Assembly (NCBI GenBank): GCA_007449985.2 | Contig: VIIQ02000004.1 | Coordinates: forward strand, 1,022,563-1,086,562 | Direction: 5' to 3' | Length of the DNA stretch: 64,000 nt | Origin: Desmodesmus armatus | Lineage: Eukaryota; Chlorophyta; Chlorophyceae; Sphaeropleales; Scenedesmaceae | Shown here: in pieces, positions 59,175 through 64,000 of the stretch | Position numbering within the stretch: the first letter of the stretch is position 1 | Layout of the letters: every line of letters starts with the position of its first letter | Position numbers and translations under genes: made by a program | The notes under the pieces: generated by a model | Database searches by the model: none | Seen by the model: only the letters and a program-made list of their open reading frames with translations | What the model was told of the DNA's origin: nothing

Positions 59175-62100
59175 TCACCCAAATCCACTGCCATCCTGCA
59201 CAGACTCCACGTTTATGTAGCTCTGTGTCAGGCTGAAATGCACTGCTGCGCGGGAGGCAGGCTGCGTCAGGGCCTGCTTGCCCTGTGGGGACACCTGCAG
59301 CGTCAACATCTGGCCAGGGCTGGAACCCCCTGCAGCAGCAACCAGCAGTGAACAGTGTGATTGAGTTTCGAAAACAGCAATATGTGAAACAGCAAACAGA
59401 GAACAGCAAGCGCCAACATCTGGCCAGGACTGGACCCCCCTGCAGCACACAATATACAACAGTAGACAGTGATCAAGTGGATGGAATTTCTATAGACACA
59501 GTGACACATGCTCATGAGATGCAAACAAGATTGAAAAGCGCTCTTCCTCTTCCTCGCTCTTCAGCTCATGGCTGTTTGTCATGATGGTCAACCACTAGAG
59601 AGTGTGCAGTTGTCAGGTGGTGAGGCGCGTTATGTGCCCTCTTTCAAGTATCTGGGGGGTCTGGTCGATACCTCTGCAAGCTGGGAGGCTGAGATCACTG
59701 CCCGCATCAGCAAGACCAGGGTCGTTTCGCAGAGATGCAGCGTGTGTGGGGCGCCCGCAGCATGGGCGTTAAGCTCAAGATGCAGTGCTTCCGCGCGTAT
59801 GTGCTGCCTGTGCTACTGTTTGGCAGTGAGACCTGGGCTCTTACTCAGAAGCAGGCTGACCGGTTGGAAGTGGTGCACTCTGATTGCATCCGGCATATTC
59901 TGAATGTGCGTCGCGCTGATCGGCACAGCAAGCAACATCTATGGTCTCAGTGTGACACAGTCAGCCTAGCCAGCCACCTCAAAGCCCACAGGCTGCGGTG
60001 GCTGGGGCACGTCCTGCGTATGGGCGAGGAGCGCTATCCTCGGCAGGCCCTCTTCTCTCTGATGCATGACGCCGGTGCAGCACCGCGGGGGCACCGCCTA
60101 TGAGCTGGGAAAAATGTGTCACGAGGGACCTGCAGGCCCTGGGGCAGCCGATGAACATGCACGATTTAAAGGGTGCATGTGCGTTGCGCGGTTCCTGGCG
60201 GAGCATGCTCTACAGACTGACACACCCACGCGCTACTGGGGTGCCCTTCCGGCGACCACTCAATGCCACAACCCACAGCAGCAGGATGCGGCAGCGCGCT
60301 GAGACCCTGCCATTCCAGGCAGCATGGTCTGCAAGTTGACCAGGGGTCATGTCCAACTGAGTTGCTTGTATAGTATATGTACAACATGCTACCTATGTTA
60401 GCTTTTTCTTGTGCTGTTGGCTTTGAGGGCCGTAACTGGTCCAGGCTTTCTAGTGTCCTAGGTCACTGGTCGTCTGGTGGTGTATTGCTTGTCTTGCACC
60501 AAGGTCAATTTTCTGCTAGCAGCATGCTGCATGCGCAATGAACCTGGCCGGAAACACGTGTAATGATGACAGTGACACAGACACACAGCGCGGCAGCATC
60601 ATTGAAAAACATTGGAGCAAGTGTCAGCATTTGACCAGGGCTGGACCCCCCCTGCAGCAAGAAAGGGTACAAAATTAGCAGTGTATGCAGCGAACCAGTA
60701 CGGGCACAGACACCTGGCGAGGGGTTTGTAACAGCAGCGGTTATACACATGCGACTGCATAGATCAGCCGCCCATGACAATGGGGATTGTTGGGTAACAG
60801 GACAATACGTTGCATTACAGGTATTGGGGGAAAGCCCACCCTCAACACTCAAATGAATGGCCATGACTGTACCCACCTGAGACTGCCAGCATCAGAGGAA
60901 ACCAGCGCTGCAGCAGGTACATGTTCTGCAAGGCACCCTCACGCCCAGTGGTGTCCGACACAACCAACAGCACCTCCTGACACCGATGCTCCCTGCAACA
61001 TCATACATAGCACAACATGCAGCAACGGCAAACCATTCAGCACAACATGCCAACTGCTGTTTGATGTTGGCAAGGCACCCTCACGCCCAGTGGTGTCCGA
61101 CACAACCAACAGCACCTCCTGACACCGATGCTCCCTGCAACGCCAAGAAACCAACAATTCAAAAAAATAAAATTGGCCGGTTTTGCATATTTGCAGGATA
61201 AAGGTCTCGATGTTGGACAGCACTCGTTGGGGTTGTGATAACTGGTGCTGCAGCCACTGCCACACAGATAATAAATAACTTGATAATTACTAATTTTCAG
61301 TTACTCTTATCCCTCACCTGATGTGCTCCAGCCCATCAGCTAGGAACGCCAGAGCCTTTGTGACTGCGACGTCCTGTGCACGCTTGTCAGACAGCCTGCA
61401 GCATCCATGAGTGACAGAACAGCAAGGCGCAGCGCAGCACAGCACAGCACGGCATGATCATTGTGTGTAGCGACGTCGCCCACCCCAATGGGCGACCACT
61501 CACGTGCTTAGAGTTTGCTCAACACACGCAACAGCACGCCCCTCTCCCCCCCCCCCCCCCCGCTTTACACACACTTGACACAATGTGGCCCCCCACCGCA
61601 CTCCCTGTAGGCAGCCTTGTGACTTTCCTTCCACCCCATGAACCTGGGCCACCTGTGTCTGGTCTGGACTCCCGCTGCTGGGGCAGCCCTCCACTCTCCC
61701 GCCCTTCAGTGTCGCCCCCTGCCTTAACCCTCCCCCCCTCCTCGCGGGTACAGTCCAAAGGTACCAGACGCTCCTGCTACTCCTGACAAGCTGCAGTGAC
61801 AACCCTTCCAACGCTCCTCTCAACCTCGCCCCCCCCCCCCCCCAACACCACCACCACCACACGCAGCAAGCAGTCAGCCGAATCCTGGAGGTGCTGGAGA
61901 GACTGGAGGCAAGCTGATCAGTTAAAAGAATTTCTTTTGTTACTTGTGACTGAATTGGTAATTTGTGTGCGCTCCCATGCACTTCTACCAACTTCGGAAT
62001 GTCCACATCCTTGGATGGTTGATGCATTGGCTGGATGCACTCCCTGTGTCTACACACACACATTCCGGATGCTTTTGAGCAGCCGCAAGGCCATGACCCC

Positions 62101-63570
62101 CTCCCCCCCTTCAAACTCAACAGCCCCCCCCCCCCCCCCCTTGAAGCCCAGCACACATACCTTGTGTTTTTGGCCCTGGTGAGGTTGTCCACCAGTATAA
62201 GCGGCAGGTGGGTTGGTGCACAGGTGCAGGCAGGCACAAAGTTCTTCAACTGACCCAGATCACTCACATACCTGCAGGCAAGCAAACCCACACGATGGCT
62301 TTACTTGAAATGTCCCACGTTTGAAATCCACATGTCCACACGTTTTGAAGACTGCAAGTAGGAGTCCCTTGAACTTTGTCCGGCCGAGTGCTGGTTGCTT
62401 GGGTCTGCTTGCTACTGGGCAGGGGGGTGGGTGCTGGTGCCATGTTGACACCACATTCCCCCATCCCTGCTGTACCTACATATCTGCCTGTCAGGATGCA
62501 AGCAAGGCCAAGGCTCATTTGAATCTGACCGGCCAAGGGCAGCTCTGTTTGGTCTGTTGCTGCTGCTGCTGCTGCTGTTGGACACAAAGCCGGTGCTGGT
62601 GCCACCTTCCAAAAATACCCCACCGTGCTACACCTATGCCTGTCAGGGTGCAGGCAAAACTCACTTTAACTTTATCTGGCCAAGGGCATCACTGTTTTGG
62701 GTCAGCTGCTGCTGTTGGGCACAAGGTGGGTGCTGGTTCCACCTACACCCCAGACCATCCCAGCTCTGCTGTCTATCATGACTGTGCCTATCACGATGTC
62801 AGCACCACTCACTTGAACTTTACACGGCCAAAGGGCATCACTGTTTTGGTCAGCTGCTGCTGTTGGGCACAAGGTTGGGTGCTGGTTCCACCCTACACCC
62901 CAGACCATCCCAGCTCTGCTGTCTATCATGACTGTGCCTATCACGATGTCAGCACCACTCACTTGACTTTATCCGGCCAAGGGCATCACTGTTTTGTCTG
63001 CTGCTGCTGTTGGGCAGAGGGTTGGGTGCTGATCCAGGCTTGCCTGATCACAGAGCAGCCACACCCTCCTGACCCTTAGCAGCCAGGCTGAACGCAAACT
63101 GAAACATCAGGGTGGTCTTTCCACTGCAGACCATCAAAGCACAGTCACAGAGCACATCAACAGAATTACTGAGTACTCACAGTGAGACGGTAACAGTCGC
63201 CGTAGACCACACAGGGGCCAGTAGTGCACCAATTGCAGTATGGTTGAAGTGACTACACAGAGGGCCCCTGAGGGGGGGGGCTTGCCTACAGTGCTCTTGA
63301 TATTGATCAAAATAATGCTCAGCCCCTTGCAGCAAAGAGTTTAGGGCATGCTGCTGTGCTGTTACTCTGCAGAGGTGCTGGTGGCGGGAAAATGCTGCTG
63401 TTGCGACTGCTGCTGATGAGGTGTGAAAGTGCATGTGCGAAAGCTTACCAGCGCTCGGGTCCGAACAGCAGAACCCTCGGTACCGTCAGCTCGATCGTTT
63501 TGGCAGCCTGTTGGCCTCGACTGCATGGAAGGCTGTGCAACATGCTGCTGACGTTGAACTGCAGCACCAT
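59175..63570 (-). CDS. RecA-fold P-loop ATPase resembling SWSAP1 (Shu-complex type)
   Basis: Exon pieces: 63570-63449 (MVLQFNVSSMLHSLPC, ending VPRVLLFGPER), 63123 to about 63074 (GKTTLMFQFAFSLAAK), 62270-62160 (YVSDLGQLKNFVPACTC, LPLILVDNLTRAKNTR), 61397-61318 (LSDKRAQDVAVTKALAFLAD), about 61260-61195 (WLQHQLSQPQRVLSNIETFI), 60992-60877 (EHRCQEVLLVVSDTTGREGA, YLLQRWFPLMLAVS) and 59329-59175 (GSSPGQMLTLQVSPQGKQAL). Joining the first two across GTAAGC gives the Walker A motif GPERCGKT. LPLILVDNL suits Walker B. The order P-loop, hydrophobic-Asp strand, long helix, LLQRWFP and a final strand matches SWSAP1, a RAD51-paralogue-like ATPase that with SWS1 promotes RAD51 function in recombination. 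Some joins are out of phase as drawn, so exons are missing or misplaced. Other small RecA-like ATPases remain possible. Confidence 0.55.
59300..60664 (-). repeat. Copies of the last exon's acceptor region
   Basis: Sequence for CTGCAG/GGGGTTCCAGCCC, continuing GGCCAGATGTTG, occurs in the true last exon (59340-59303) and as copies at about 59446-59410 and 60662-60628 in the preceding intron. The LINE fragment lies between the second and third copies. Confidence 0.8.
59562..60342 (+). mobile_element. Decayed non-LTR retrotransposon (LINE) reverse transcriptase, 3' fragment
   Basis: Three overlapping frames (59568-59903, 59735-60103, 60100-60339) together read as the end of a LINE ORF2: SFKYLGGLVDTSASWEAEIT, then MQCFRAYVLPVLLFGSETWA, RLEVVHSDCIRHILNVRRAD, LKAHRLRWLGHVLRMGEE and WEKCVTRDLQALGQPMNMHD. 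The KYLG, LPVLLFGSETW, WLGHVLRM and closing motifs are typical of this retrotransposon class. The palm domain and endonuclease are missing and two frameshifts separate the pieces, so it is inactive. It lies in antisense in the last intron of the SWSAP1-like gene. No poly-A tail or target-site duplication is clear. Confidence 0.85.
61060..61150 (-). repeat. Partial copy of the SWSAP1-like gene's penultimate exon start
   Basis: About 80 bases including TTGCAGGGAGCATCGGTGTC at 61140-61062 repeat the true exon start (60992 downward) almost exactly, up to the codons for REGALPT, then diverge. The copy keeps its acceptor. Confidence 0.9.
62480..63060 (+). repeat. Intronic tandem repeat, about 130 bp unit, four to five copies
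   Basis: Units contain a GGCCAAGGGCATCACTGTTT-type core, CTGCTGCTGTTGGGCACAAG, GGTGCTGGTTCCACC and GTCTATCATGACTGTGCCTA. Copies begin near 62525, 62680, 62830 and 62975. The last two full units are more than 90% alike by eye. They lie in an intron of the SWSAP1-like gene. Confidence 0.9.
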
Positions 63571-64000
63571 TGATGTGTTTTTTGTGTAAGCCCTCCTACC
63601 TGAGCAGTCGTGGCGCATGTGTCTAGTATTGATTGATGTTTTGATGAGACTGTCAATGGACTGGAAGTGGAGCGTGGACCCTGATCTGATTCGGAACAAT
63701 GTTGATCTGATCCAGGGTTTTTCTGGAAGTAAGTGCAAGAACCGCAGGCCACAATGCAAGCTGATTGAGCGACTTGGTTGCTGTTTGATTTCCCCGCATC
63801 CTAGCTGTGTCCCAGAAACGAAGTTGGGCATCTCACCCGACAGATCACTGTCAGCTGTTTAGTGCTACAACAGCAGTAGCGCTGCTCAATCTCAAACAAC
63901 CCGTGCCACATCAAACGAATCGCTTCTATCCATACCCGCTCCCTGTCCATGCCCGCGTATCAGAACAATGGAGCAGCAAACGACTGACCATCCTGCACTT
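63571..64000. other. Upstream flank of the SWSAP1-like gene to window edge
   Basis: No exon is supported. The region should contain the promoter of the minus-strand gene starting at 63570. Open frames here show no family resemblance. Confidence 0.35.

Noticed and set aside
62321..63079. 252-residue plus-strand frame with internal repeats
   Set aside because: It results from the intronic 130 bp tandem repeat on the strand opposite the SWSAP1-like gene, with no start or domain support.

Overview
The window is nuclear DNA from an intron-rich eukaryote with strong CAG/CTG triplet bias, most likely a chlorophyte green alga of the Chlamydomonadales/Sphaeropleales type. This is an inference from plant-like and alga-like protein families, GT-AG introns of about 100-1000 bp, exons saturated with Gln/Ala/Ser runs, and introns loaded with G-runs, C-runs and CTG repeats. 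No bacterial operons, organelle genes, CRISPR arrays, rRNA or recognisable tRNA genes were seen.

Layout, left to right. 1-1302 (-): 5' part of a Cys-rich, Gln-rich gene running off the left edge. 2660-9257 (-): large SR-rich protein with one CCCH zinc finger and a Pro/Gln-rich tail. 9883-15281 (+): complete ten-exon ERCC1/Rad10 nucleotide-excision-repair gene. 16041-16748 (+): intronless BTB-like protein. 18957-23191 (-): F-box gene. 24805-29021 (-): nine-exon SAM-dependent methyltransferase, probably organelle-targeted, divergent from 29383-42713 (+), a SPO22/ZIP4-like TPR meiosis protein with a long low-complexity tail. 43256-43905 (+): small coiled-coil protein. 44299 to about 48582 (+): Ser/Ala-rich protein of unknown function. 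51305-58434 (-): RWD + RING-IBR-RING E3 ligase of the RNF14 type. 58557-58896 (-): DPM2, the small membrane subunit of dolichol-phosphate-mannose synthase. 59175-63570 (-): RecA-fold P-loop ATPase resembling SWSAP1, whose last intron holds a decayed LINE reverse-transcriptase fragment in antisense.

The strongest unexpected signal is structural. Nearly every multi-exon gene carries tandem, diverged copies of a short segment spanning one of its own exon-intron junctions, lying in the adjacent intron or just past the stop codon. The clearest are seven copies of one TPR-type exon in the ZIP4-like gene, five copies of the SAM-binding exon in the methyltransferase, and four copies of the end of RING1 in the RNF14-like gene. 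Two further regularities go with it: sense-strand (CTG)n tracts often end directly in the acceptor AG, and long G-runs lie just after donors while C-runs lie before acceptors.

Three genes (ERCC1, ZIP4-like, SWSAP1-like) belong to recombination, repair or meiosis, but nothing shows they are co-regulated. Exon boundaries below were deduced by eye from splice consensus, reading phase and family similarity. Several conserved exons contain single-base frame breaks that may be assembly errors or real lesions.
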